DNA from: Treponema socranskii subsp. paredis ATCC 35535
Lineage (GTDB): Bacteria > Spirochaetota > Spirochaetia > Treponematales > Treponemataceae
NCBI GenBank assembly: GCA_000413015.1
Contig: KE332515.1
Location: forward strand, 1,383,712-1,447,711
Reading direction: 5' to 3'
DNA: 64,000 nt
Below the pieces are notes generated by a model. It was given only the letters and a program-made list of their open reading frames with translations. It was not told the DNA's origin and made no database searches. The translations under genes were made by a program, and so were the position numbers. Positions 8,063 through 16,038 of the stretch are shown here, one piece after another (within the stretch, counting starts at the first letter, position 1; every line of letters starts with the position of its first letter).

Positions 8063-8533
8063 TCAATCTTTTTGCCGGCGGATTTCTTTTTGACACAGCT
8101 CGTCGCACAGTTCGTTGTATTTGATTCCCGCGTGTCCTTTTACCCACGACCATGAGATATCGAGCGATGCGGAAAGGGCATCGAGTCTTTCCCACAAATC
8201 GCGGTTTAAGACGGGTTTTTTCGCCGCAGTGCGCCAGCCGTTTTTTTTCCACGAGCGGATCCAAGACGTAATGCCGTTTTTGACATATTGGCTGTCGCAA
8301 AAAATATGCACCGCCCGTCCGCCGTACTGAGGATTTTGCACGACGGCGGAGAGCGCTTCGATAGCCGCAGTGAGTTCCATGCGGTTGTTCGTCGTCAATT
8401 TTTCTCCGCCGCTCAGCGCGTTTTCTTTTTCTCCGGCGATGATGACGCAAGCCCAGCCGCCCGGCCCCGGATTTCCGCTGCATCCTCCGTCGGTATAGAC
8501 GACAAGCGTTCCGTTTTTGAAAAGTTCTGTCAT
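8063..8533 (-). CDS. rnhA: Ribonuclease HI
   Basis: This is a 156-residue enzyme that cuts the RNA strand of RNA-DNA hybrids. The catalytic carboxylates are visible at Asp15 (VYTDGG), Glu53 (NRMEL), Asp80 (FCDSQ) and Asp144 (ELCDEL), with the flexible-loop His134 in KGHAG. The basic protrusion WIRSWKKNGWRTAAKKPV is present. Length is normal for bacterial RNase HI. It starts 29 bases after the phosphatase lipoprotein gene on the same strand and is probably co-transcribed with it. Confidence 0.97.
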   Translation of the reverse strand: MTELFKNGTLVVYTDGGCSGNPGPGGWACVIIAGEKENALSGGEKLTTNNRMELTAAIEALSAVVQNPQYGGRAVHIFCDSQYVKNGITSWIRSWKKNGWRTAAKKPVLNRDLWERLDALSASLDISWSWVKGHAGIKYNELCDELCQKEIRRQKD

Positions 8534-8562
8534 AACAAATCGCTTTTTATTAAAGAAATCCG

Positions 8563-9696
8563 TCAGCGAAGACGTTGTATAAGCGCTTCTATTTCAGCGT
8601 CGGTCATACCCTTGGCGGAAAGATATGCGCGCGCGCCTTTTGCAGGAGGCAAGCTTCCGACGATCGCTTTATACATCGGCTCGAAATTAGCCTTTGCGAT
8701 GACATTGTATTTATAGCTGCCTTTTTCCACGTGATAAAAATCGACGTAGCTTTGCATATAATCGCGCATCGCTTCTTCTTTGCTTGCGCCCATAAGCGAT
8801 TCGATCAAAATCATGATAAAGCCGGTTCGGTCTTTTCCTTCGTTGCAATGCAGGTAATACGGTCCTTGTCGGCCGATCATAAAACGTAACCCCCCGATGA
8901 TACCGGCGGCAAATATATCGCTCGTAAAATCCATATTCATACTGAGGCACACAACGCTGCCCGCTTTATCGAGAGATGCGTAATATGCCGAGTATTGAGG
9001 ATTCGACGGATCGAGGTAGGACGTAAGTTCGTTTCGGGAATCGGACATATCGACGACCGTTTTGATTTTCGCCTTTTCCATAAGCATCGATGCAAAGGGT
9101 GCGCGCGCCCAGCCTTTTTTTAAGGGATGGCTTCCGCGGTATAAAATATTTTTCCCGATCGATCCGACCGACACGCTTCTGAAATTGGCAAAAGATTCAT
9201 CCGACGCATAGTCGCTCCGCTTATCGGTTCCGGAAAGGGCGCGAAGCGCGTACTGTTCGCGGTAGCCCGCTTTTTGTTTCATCGAAACGGTGAGTGCGGA
9301 ACCGACTCCGACGTTTGCCGTTACGTTCAGCTTTCCGTAATTGATGCACGCGGCGATAAATCCTCCGGCGTAATTCGTGCGCACGAGAAAGGCGCCCTTA
9401 TCGACATCGTAGTTTGCGACGACGGGTGCGCTGAAAGTATAGCCGTTATCGAAACGTACGGTTACGATATCGCCGTGTTCATATCCCGCTTTTTGCATAT
9501 CGGCAAACGCGATATCGGTAACGGCGTGTCCGTATTTTTCTATCGCCGTCACTTTTCCGCGGAACGTCCGCCACTCGGGCGCCTTTGCCGACGCTTCGGG
9601 AGCCTGCTCCTTTGCAGGTGCTTTCGGAACGGACGCGCAGCCTGCAGCCAACAGTACCGCAGCAAAAATCGAAAGCACAAAACGAACGCATTTCAT
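8563..9696 (-). CDS. Lipoprotein: DUF62-type barrel fused to tyrosine phosphatase
   Basis: This is a 377-residue protein. The signal ends in lipobox LAAGC (Cys20). Residues about 45-140 (GKVTAIEKYGHAVTDIAF, then a G-x-F-L-V-R segment and INYGKLNVTANVGVGSALTV) follow the pattern of the C-terminal barrel of SAM hydroxide adenosyltransferases (DUF62). From about 165 the protein is a Y_phosphatase3-like domain with P-loop HCNEGKDRTGF (Cys284, Arg290). The adenosyltransferase catalytic domain is absent, so the barrel is likely a binding or structural module. It is probably a periplasmic or outer-membrane phosphatase of unknown substrate. Confidence 0.85.
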   Translation of the reverse strand: MKCVRFVLSIFAAVLLAAGCASVPKAPAKEQAPEASAKAPEWRTFRGKVTAIEKYGHAVTDIAFADMQKAGYEHGDIVTVRFDNGYTFSAPVVANYDVDKGAFLVRTNYAGGFIAACINYGKLNVTANVGVGSALTVSMKQKAGYREQYALRALSGTDKRSDYASDESFANFRSVSVGSIGKNILYRGSHPLKKGWARAPFASMLMEKAKIKTVVDMSDSRNELTSYLDPSNPQYSAYYASLDKAGSVVCLSMNMDFTSDIFAAGIIGGLRFMIGRQGPYYLHCNEGKDRTGFIMILIESLMGASKEEAMRDYMQSYVDFYHVEKGSYKYNVIAKANFEPMYKAIVGSLPPAKGARAYLSAKGMTDAEIEALIQRLR

Positions 9697-9737
9697 AAAT
9701 TCCTCCGTCCGCCGACAAAGGCGGGATCAGAATAAAT

Positions 9738-9766
9738 GCCGGCCGATCCTTTTCGGATAAACCGGC
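9738..9766 (-). terminator. Hairpin after gdhA
   Basis: On the minus strand GCCGG pairs with CCGGC around an inner ATCC/GGAT stem, followed by ATTTATT. It falls in the 103-base gap after the gdhA stop and before the lipoprotein gene, so it may end gdhA transcription. The T run is weak. Confidence 0.35.
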
Positions 9767-9799
9767 TCTCACATATATCGCCGCACAACTGCAAAGATA

Positions 9800-11146
9800 T
9801 TATACCAATCCCTGTGCGATCATCGCACGGGCAACTTTGACGAATCCCGCGATATTCGCACCGGCGACATAATCGCCTTTTACGCCGAATTCCTTCGCCG
9901 TATCGTATGCGTTGTCGTGGATGTTCGTCATGATCCGCTTCAGCTTCGCATCGACTTCTTCGGCCGTCCACGAAAGGTGTCCGCTGTTTTGGCTCATTTC
10001 AAGGCCGGACACGGAAACGCCGCCCGCATTCGAAGCTTTACCGGGCGCAAAGAGCACCTTCGCGTTTTGAAACTTCACCGTCGCATCGAGCGTACTCGGC
10101 ATATTCGCACCTTCGGCGACAAGCCGGACGCCGTTTTTAATAAGCATATCGGCATCTTTTCCGACCAGTTCGTTTTGCGTCGCGCACGGAAATGCGCAAT
10201 CGACTTTTACCGACCACGGTTTCGCGTTCGCGGTAAACTTCGCTTCGGGGAATTTTTTTACGTATTCGGAAATACCTTTATGAGCGGCACGGAATTTTTT
10301 TACGTAATCGAGTTTTTTTTGCGTAATGCCCTGTGCATCGAAAATGAATCCCGTGTGATCGCTGAGCGTTACCGGTTTCGCGCCGAGCTGGATCAATTTT
10401 TCCACAGCGTACTGCGCGACGTTTCCGTCGCCCGAAACCGAACATATTTTTCCGGTAAAGTCTTCGCCGATTTTTTTCAGCATACACTCGGCAAAATAGA
10501 TGAGACCGTAGCCCGTCGCTTCCGTACGGATGAGCGATCCGCCGAAGTCCAGCCCCTTGCCCGTGAGTACGCCGGAAAACGTATTCGTAATGCGCTTATA
10601 CTGCCCGAACATAAACGCGACTTCGCGCGCACCCACACCCTTATCGCCTGCAGGCACGTCGGTATCGGGGCCTATGTGACGGTACAATTCCGTAACGAAA
10701 GATTGGCAAAAGCGCATCACTTCCGCGTCCGATTTTCCGTGCGGATCGAAATCGCTCCCGCCCTTGCCTCCGCCCATCGGAAGCGTCGTCAAACTGTTTT
10801 TAAGCGTCTGCTCGAAACCCAAAAATTTTAAAACCGAAAGATTCACTTCGGGACTGAAGCGCAAGCCCCCCTTGTACGGACCGATCGCGCTGTTGAATTG
10901 CACCCGGTATCCGCGGTTGATATGCGGCACGCCCTTGTCGTCCGTCCACGGCACGCGGAACATGACGGTACGTTCCGGCTCTACGAAACGCTCGAGGACC
11001 GCATTGCGCTCAAGTTCTTTTTGCATCTTTGCGACGGCGGGTTCGATCGTCGTTAAAACTTCCTGAACCGCTTGGAGGAATTCGCTCTGGTCGGCATTTT
11101 TCAGCTGAACATCTTCCCAAATCCGTTTGACGTATGCGTTTTTCAT
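9800..11146 (-). CDS. gdhA: NADP-type glutamate dehydrogenase
   Basis: This 448-residue hexameric-type enzyme interconverts 2-oxoglutarate plus ammonium with glutamate. The binding and catalytic lysines are in PYKGGLRF (Lys92), FEQTLKNSL (Lys116) and PMGGGKGGSDFDP (Lys128). The Rossmann domain has SVSGDGNVAQYAVEKL. Length and the C-terminal region (SGLEMSQNSGHLSW) match the NADP-linked bacterial class. It is probably a single-gene unit, with a hairpin before the next gene. Confidence 0.97.
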   Translation of the reverse strand: MKNAYVKRIWEDVQLKNADQSEFLQAVQEVLTTIEPAVAKMQKELERNAVLERFVEPERTVMFRVPWTDDKGVPHINRGYRVQFNSAIGPYKGGLRFSPEVNLSVLKFLGFEQTLKNSLTTLPMGGGKGGSDFDPHGKSDAEVMRFCQSFVTELYRHIGPDTDVPAGDKGVGAREVAFMFGQYKRITNTFSGVLTGKGLDFGGSLIRTEATGYGLIYFAECMLKKIGEDFTGKICSVSGDGNVAQYAVEKLIQLGAKPVTLSDHTGFIFDAQGITQKKLDYVKKFRAAHKGISEYVKKFPEAKFTANAKPWSVKVDCAFPCATQNELVGKDADMLIKNGVRLVAEGANMPSTLDATVKFQNAKVLFAPGKASNAGGVSVSGLEMSQNSGHLSWTAEEVDAKLKRIMTNIHDNAYDTAKEFGVKGDYVAGANIAGFVKVARAMIAQGLV

Positions 11147-11234
11147 TTTTCTTCTACCTTCTTATCCGGCCGAGTTCATTGAAACCGAATAAATAATAGT
11201 AGCGCAAATCGCCGTTTTTGGGTAGTATGTCGCT

Positions 11235-11783
11235 ATGACGCTCTACGTTACCCGGCACGGTGAAACCGAATGGAATGCAAAACACATCATCTCAGGTCTT
11301 GCCGAAGTCCCGCTTGCGGAAAAAGGCATGCAGCAGGCAGCTTCTCTCGCCGCCCGACTTGCCGAACATCAAAACGATTATCGCATCAAACACATACTCG
11401 TCTCTCCTTTGGGGCGCGCGCGGAAAACCGCATCGTATATCGAAAAAGCGCTCGGCATCGAAGCCGTCGTCGAAAAACGTTTGCGCGAAATCGATTTCGG
11501 CGCATTCGAACACACGAGCACAAAGGGCGCGGAATTCCTCGCGATAAAAGCGAACCCGTATAAACGCTTTCCCGGAGGCGAATCGCTGCTCTATGCCGCG
11601 CACCGCATTTACGGAGCGATCGAAGATGCCCGCGCATGCTATGCGCCCGATAATCTGCTGTTTGTGTGCCACGGCATGGTTTCGTCGCTTATCAGCACGT
11701 ATTTTCAGGATTACGAAACCATCGAAGAATTCACGAATAGCGGATTTGAAAACTGCGGCTTACAGGCCTACGAATTCAAGTGA
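11235..11783 (+). CDS. Histidine phosphatase family protein (PhoE/GpmB-like)
   Basis: This 182-residue protein of the phosphoglycerate-mutase superfamily begins MTLYVTRHGETEWN, with the RHG phospho-acceptor His8. The second catalytic His is in LLFVCHGMV. It is shorter than true cofactor-dependent mutases and lacks their extra loops, so it is probably a broad-specificity phosphatase. It diverges from gdhA across about 90 bases, which must hold both promoters. Confidence 0.88.
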   Translation: MTLYVTRHGETEWNAKHIISGLAEVPLAEKGMQQAASLAARLAEHQNDYRIKHILVSPLGRARKTASYIEKALGIEAVVEKRLREIDFGAFEHTSTKGAEFLAIKANPYKRFPGGESLLYAAHRIYGAIEDARACYAPDNLLFVCHGMVSSLISTYFQDYETIEEFTNSGFENCGLQAYEFK

Positions 11784-11828
11784 TAAAGCGCATGCGGGTT
11801 GTATCGTACGCATATTGTTTCGGGCGGC

Positions 11829-11851
11829 TTTTTGCGGCCGCGCCGCAAAAA
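11829..11851 (+). terminator. GC/T-rich hairpin downstream of histidine phosphatase
   Basis: TTTTTGCGG (11829-11837) pairs with CCGCAAAAA (11843-11851) around five bases. A second hairpin, GTTCCG with CGGAAC, follows near 11874-11895. There is no strong T run after it, so termination is only likely. Confidence 0.35.
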
Positions 11852-11971
11852 CCGGGCTTTTCGGGGTTCCGCCTTCCGGCTCCATTCCTTCGGAACTTCC
11901 GCCCCTCCAATCCCTGCCGCACGTCTCCCGCACCGAATTAATAATTATTAAATTATACATGAGGACATACG

Positions 11972-12856
11972 ATGAAAAAACAAACGATACTGTTGACTTC
12001 GGCGCCGATATGTGCGGCGGCACTTGCTCTGCTTTTTTTCGTCTTCGGACGGGACGGCGGCAATACCGGCGCAGCAGAGACGGCATTTTTGACAAAAGCT
12101 CCGGAAGCGTCCGCCGCGCGGAAGACTGCGGAAGAAGTACAGCGGGAACAAGATGAATCCCGCGTCCGATCCGTAATTTCGAATATGAGCGCACGTGCGC
12201 AGGAAACGATAGTTATAAACGATTACGGAGAGTTTATCGCGGATTTAAAATCGGTACTCGATGAAGACGCGCAAAATCCGAAAGACGATCTTTCACTTTT
12301 AACCCTCGTGGACAAAACGCACCCGCTTCCGGACGGCTACGCACCTGCCCGCCTCATTCCGCTCGTCAAAAACGATGCGTTCAATATTATCCGAAACGAT
12401 CTTTCATTGAGACCCGAAGCCTACGAAGCTCTCGTCGTTATGGGGCGAGAAGCAAAAAAAGACGGCGTTACCCTGCTCGTAAGTTCAACATACCGCTCCT
12501 ACGAATATCAAAAAAAAGTATTCGAGCGGTGGGTGCAGATCGACGGACTTGCCGAAGCCGAAAGAGAAAGTTCTCGGGCGGGCACAAGCCAGCACCAGAC
12601 GGGCTTAGTCATCGACTTCGGTTCCATCGACAATACTTTTGCAAACACCCGCGCGGGCGCGTGGATGCGAAATCACGCGGAAAGCTTCGGCTGGAGTTTG
12701 AGCTTTCCCGACGGCTATGAAGACATAACCGGCTATCGCTGGGAAAGCTGGCACTTCCGCTATATCGGAAAGAGCGCATGCGCGTTTCAAAAAAAATACT
12801 TCGGCGACATCCAGCAGTTTACGCTCGAATTCATCGACGCGTGGAAATCTTTATGA
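11972..12856 (+). CDS. VanY-like D-alanyl-D-alanine carboxypeptidase (M15B)
   Basis: This 294-residue protein has an N-terminal hydrophobic signal/anchor (QTILLTSAPICAAALALLFF). The peptidase domain has the zinc ligands in TSQHQTGLVIDFG (S-x-H-x6-D) and in RWESWHFRYIG (E-x2-H), plus the usual STYRSYEYQKKVF. It trims D-Ala from peptidoglycan stem peptides in the periplasm. Its TGA overlaps the ATG of the next gene, so the two are translationally coupled. Confidence 0.93.
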   Translation: MKKQTILLTSAPICAAALALLFFVFGRDGGNTGAAETAFLTKAPEASAARKTAEEVQREQDESRVRSVISNMSARAQETIVINDYGEFIADLKSVLDEDAQNPKDDLSLLTLVDKTHPLPDGYAPARLIPLVKNDAFNIIRNDLSLRPEAYEALVVMGREAKKDGVTLLVSSTYRSYEYQKKVFERWVQIDGLAEAERESSRAGTSQHQTGLVIDFGSIDNTFANTRAGAWMRNHAESFGWSLSFPDGYEDITGYRWESWHFRYIGKSACAFQKKYFGDIQQFTLEFIDAWKSL

Positions 12857-14469
12857 TTTCGGATATCACGCTCATCGTCCGAAGCGAAGACGAACACGAT
12901 GAAAATTTATTAAAAAACAAAGCGGCGGAAGCGCTTTCGAAAAAAAACTGCAACGTCCGTCCCGAAGACATCCGGCTCATAGTCGCAAAGCGTTCGATCG
13001 ACGCGAGGCACGGCCGCATACGGATATGCCTGCGTTGTAAGGCGTACATCGGAGAAACCCCGAACGAGCAATCGGCAAAGCCGCTCCCGACATGGCAGCC
13101 CGCCGATAAAGGGAAGCGCGTCGTCATCGTAGGATCCGGTCCCGCGGGCTTGTTCGGCGCACTCCGCTTGCTCGAAGACGGCATCACGCCGATAATCGTC
13201 GAGCGGGGCGAAGAGACGGACGAGCGCAAAAGAACGATAGCGAAGATCAGCACCAAAGGTTCGGTCGACGGCGACAGCAATTACTGTTTCGGAGAAGGAG
13301 GCGCCGGCGCGTTCAGCGACGGAAAGCTTTACACGAGAAGTACGAAGCGAGGAGACGTCGGTCGCATCCTTTCGCTCTTTACTTTTTTCGGTGCGTCCGA
13401 ATCGATCCTCACCGACGCGCATCCGCACATCGGCACGGACAAGCTTCCAAAAATCGTAAACGCGATGCGCGAAAAAATCATTTCACTCGGAGGCGAATTT
13501 CACAGCTGTACAAAATGCGTCGACTTTTTCACGGAAACCGAAAACGGCAAAAAACGCATTACGGGAATCGCCGCAGAGCATACGAAAACGAAAGAGCGGC
13601 GCACGATCGAAGCCGACGCGGTGCTGCTTGCATCGGGACATTCGGCAAACGATATATACGAACTCGTTGCACGCTTCGCTCCGGAAGCGCTCGAAGCGAA
13701 AACCTTTGCGGCCGGCGTACGCGTCGAACACCCGCGCGAACTCATCGATGCGATTCAATTTCACGGAAAAAATTTTCACTCCGCAGAATACCGCCTTACG
13801 ACGCAAGTTTCGGAGCGAGGCGTGTATTCTTTTTGCATGTGCCCCGGAGGCTTTGTGGTACCGTCGGCGACGGGCGGCGATCAGATCGTCGTAAACGGCA
13901 TGTCGTCGAGCAAACGCAATTCGAAGTGGTCGAACGCGGCAATCGTCGTCGAAATACGGCCGGAAGACATCCCTCCGGAATTTATTAAAAAAGCGGAAGA
14001 CTGTCCCGCCCTTGCCGGCTTATACTGGAGGACGCATCTCGAACGCGAAGCGAAGCTGCACGGAAAGGGACAGGCGGCTCCCGCTCAGCGCATGGAAGAC
14101 TTTCTGGCGCACCGCAAAAGCGAATCGCTTCCTCCGACAAGTTTTACGCCCGGTGTCATCTCAAGCAGGCTTGACGAATGGCTTCCTCCGCATATTGAAA
14201 CGAGACTCGAAAAAGCGTTTTCCGATTTTAATAAAAATATGCGCGGTTTTATTTCACCGGATGCGCTCCTCATCGCCGTCGAAACGCGCACATCGACTCC
14301 CGTCCGCATACTGCGAGATAAGGAAACGGGCGAATGCGTTTCCGTCGCCCGCCTCTATCCCGCAGGCGAAGGCTCCGGTTATTCCGGCGGCATCGTATCG
14401 TCGGCTATGGACGGAGAAAGAGCGGCCTCTCTCATCGCCGAGCAAATCATCGGTAAACATAATCGGTAA
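12853..14469 (+). CDS. FAD-dependent dehydrogenase (COG2509-like)
   Basis: The start at 12853 (MISDITLIVRSEDE) overlaps the preceding stop as ATGA and is preferred over an upstream ATG at 12778 that lies inside the peptidase gene. The 538-residue product has a small N-terminal domain, then the dinucleotide fold VVIVGSGPAGLFGALRLLE, a GDSNYCFGEGGAGAFSDGKLYT segment and a C-terminal GEGSGYSGGIVSSAMDGERAA FAD motif. These are typical of the uncharacterised FAD dehydrogenases annotated COG2509. The substrate is unknown. The last bases contain short ATCGGTAAAC-like tandem repeats running past the stop. Confidence 0.9.
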   Translation: MISDITLIVRSEDEHDENLLKNKAAEALSKKNCNVRPEDIRLIVAKRSIDARHGRIRICLRCKAYIGETPNEQSAKPLPTWQPADKGKRVVIVGSGPAGLFGALRLLEDGITPIIVERGEETDERKRTIAKISTKGSVDGDSNYCFGEGGAGAFSDGKLYTRSTKRGDVGRILSLFTFFGASESILTDAHPHIGTDKLPKIVNAMREKIISLGGEFHSCTKCVDFFTETENGKKRITGIAAEHTKTKERRTIEADAVLLASGHSANDIYELVARFAPEALEAKTFAAGVRVEHPRELIDAIQFHGKNFHSAEYRLTTQVSERGVYSFCMCPGGFVVPSATGGDQIVVNGMSSSKRNSKWSNAAIVVEIRPEDIPPEFIKKAEDCPALAGLYWRTHLEREAKLHGKGQAAPAQRMEDFLAHRKSESLPPTSFTPGVISSRLDEWLPPHIETRLEKAFSDFNKNMRGFISPDALLIAVETRTSTPVRILRDKETGECVSVARLYPAGEGSGYSGGIVSSAMDGERAASLIAEQIIGKHNR

Positions 14470-14496
14470 GCGGTAAACAAATCGGTAAACGAACGA

Positions 14497-14525
14497 TTGA
14501 CAACGCGATTTTTCTGATTTATACT
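14497..14525 (+). promoter_or_regulatory. Strong sigma-70 promoter for the ABC ATPase
   Basis: TTGACA (14497-14502), a 17-base spacer and TATACT (14520-14525) form a near-consensus promoter. The gene starts at 14629, leaving a leader of about 95 bases. Confidence 0.75.
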
Positions 14526-14628
14526 GAAATATAATCCATATAAAAATACAGGCGCAGCGGCTTTATGCATCTGTTTTATATAAACGGGTGTGTGTTTGCA
14601 TCGCATAAAAAAAATTGGAGGTTACTAT

Positions 14629-15741
14629 ATGCCGCGGATAGAATTACACGATGTTTCAAAACGATGGGGCGATTTCGTCGGTGTCAATCATCTCAATATG
14701 GTTATCGAAGACAGAGAATTCATTACATTGCTCGGGCCGTCCGGCTGCGGAAAGACGACGACACTGCGCATGATCGCAGGGCTTGAAACGCCGACGGAAG
14801 GCAAAATCACCATCGGAGATACGGTCGTTTTCGATTCGGAAAAAGGTATCAACGTTTCGCCCGACAAACGCGATATCGGCTTTTTGTTTCAAAACTACGC
14901 TTTGTGGCCGCACATGACCGTGTATAAAAATATCGCTTTCGGTCTTGAAAATTTAAAATGGCCGAAAAGTAAAATCGAAGAGCGCGTACGGGAAGTTTTA
15001 AAGACTTTAAAAATCGAAGAATTCAAAGACCGCTATCCGGCCGAATTGTCGGGCGGTCAGCAGCAGCGCGTCGCGATCGCACGCACGCTCGCACCGAAAC
15101 CGAAAGTGCTTTTTATGGACGAACCGCTTTCAAACCTCGACGCAAAACTGCGAAGCGAAATGCGCACGGAATTGAAGCGTCTGCATTCGGATACGAACTC
15201 GACTTTCGTCTACGTTACGCACGACCAGCTCGAAGCGATGACGCTTGCGACGCGCATCTGTTTAATCGAAAAAGGCGATCTGCAGCAGTACGATCCGCCG
15301 CTCGTCGTCTACAACCGGCCGGCGAATTTGTTCGTCGCGGATTTTATCGGAAACCCGACGATGAATTTCGTTCCGGCAAAAGCGAAGCAGACGGCGCCGA
15401 ACGAACTCTCGGTAAAATTCTTCGGCATCGATGCGGTCTTCGCCTGCGAAAAAGACATACAGCTTGAAAAAGAAGACGTCATCATCGGTATCCGTCCGGA
15501 ATTTCTTCCGATCAGGGACAGCGGTGCAATCGAAGGGCTTGCGTATTCGACGCTTCCGTCGGGTATGGAAACGATCGTCAAAATCAATCTCAAGGGCGAT
15601 ATTTTATCTTCCGTCGTGTTCGGTTCGATCGATTATGCGGTCGATAAGCCGATCCGCTTCGACATCGTCGGCGACGATATTATCATTTTCGACGCCGAAA
15701 CGAAAAAGAATATCTGCCTCGGCTCCGTTAAGGTTAAATAA
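14629..15741 (+). CDS. UgpC/MsmX-type sugar ABC transporter ATPase
   Basis: The start at 14629 (MPRIELHDVSKRWG) follows TTGGAGG and is preferred over 14590. The 370-residue product has Walker A GPSGCGKTT, signature LSGGQQQRVAIA, Walker B VLFMDEPLSNLD, the switch histidine in VYVTHDQLEAM and a C-terminal TOBE/MalK-like regulatory region. It energises carbohydrate importers. No permease or binding protein is nearby, so it is probably a shared ATPase serving several importers, as MsmX does in Bacillus. The family is certain, the client transporters unknown. Confidence 0.93.
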   Translation: MPRIELHDVSKRWGDFVGVNHLNMVIEDREFITLLGPSGCGKTTTLRMIAGLETPTEGKITIGDTVVFDSEKGINVSPDKRDIGFLFQNYALWPHMTVYKNIAFGLENLKWPKSKIEERVREVLKTLKIEEFKDRYPAELSGGQQQRVAIARTLAPKPKVLFMDEPLSNLDAKLRSEMRTELKRLHSDTNSTFVYVTHDQLEAMTLATRICLIEKGDLQQYDPPLVVYNRPANLFVADFIGNPTMNFVPAKAKQTAPNELSVKFFGIDAVFACEKDIQLEKEDVIIGIRPEFLPIRDSGAIEGLAYSTLPSGMETIVKINLKGDILSSVVFGSIDYAVDKPIRFDIVGDDIIIFDAETKKNICLGSVKVK

Positions 15742-16038
15742 TAATTATTAATTATTAAAATGACCGGGGCGCAGCTTTGCGTTCCGGTTTTATTTTTTCC
15801 AAAACGCGGGCAGAAAATACAAAATCATCGTATAAAGTTCCAACGTTATGCTTACGGGAGTTGCCCTAAAAAAGCTAGACCGCGGCATATACCGCGACTT
15901 TGCGGAGCAAACTCGTCAGTGAATGCAGCGAACGAAGTTCTCGCCGATAGCATACCTTTATTTAGAAGACTTTCGAAACTCGATATTTAGACCAATATAC
16001 ACTCAATCGGCAGCCTCTGTCAAAAAGTTTGAAAAAGC
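15742..16038. other. Gap holding a duplicated trkH end
   Basis: These roughly 300 bases hold the AT-rich palindrome at 15739-15750, a 61-base copy of the trkH 3' end, and then hairpin-rich sequence (CGCGG around 15880-15896). Close to 16010 is a stretch, GTCAAAAAGTTTGAAAA, that recurs at about 61545. No gene is visible. Confidence 0.6.
15780..15840 (-). pseudogene. Duplicated 3' end of trkH
   Basis: These 61 bases are identical to 17823-17883, the end of trkH (it encodes ILYFLPAFWKK and the stop on the minus strand). The identity breaks sharply on both sides. The two copies are direct repeats flanking the DUF4153-like gene. Confidence 0.9.

Noticed and set aside
9917-10831. Plus-strand reading frame across gdhA
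   Set aside because: It is the shadow of a well conserved enzyme and has no recognisable motif.
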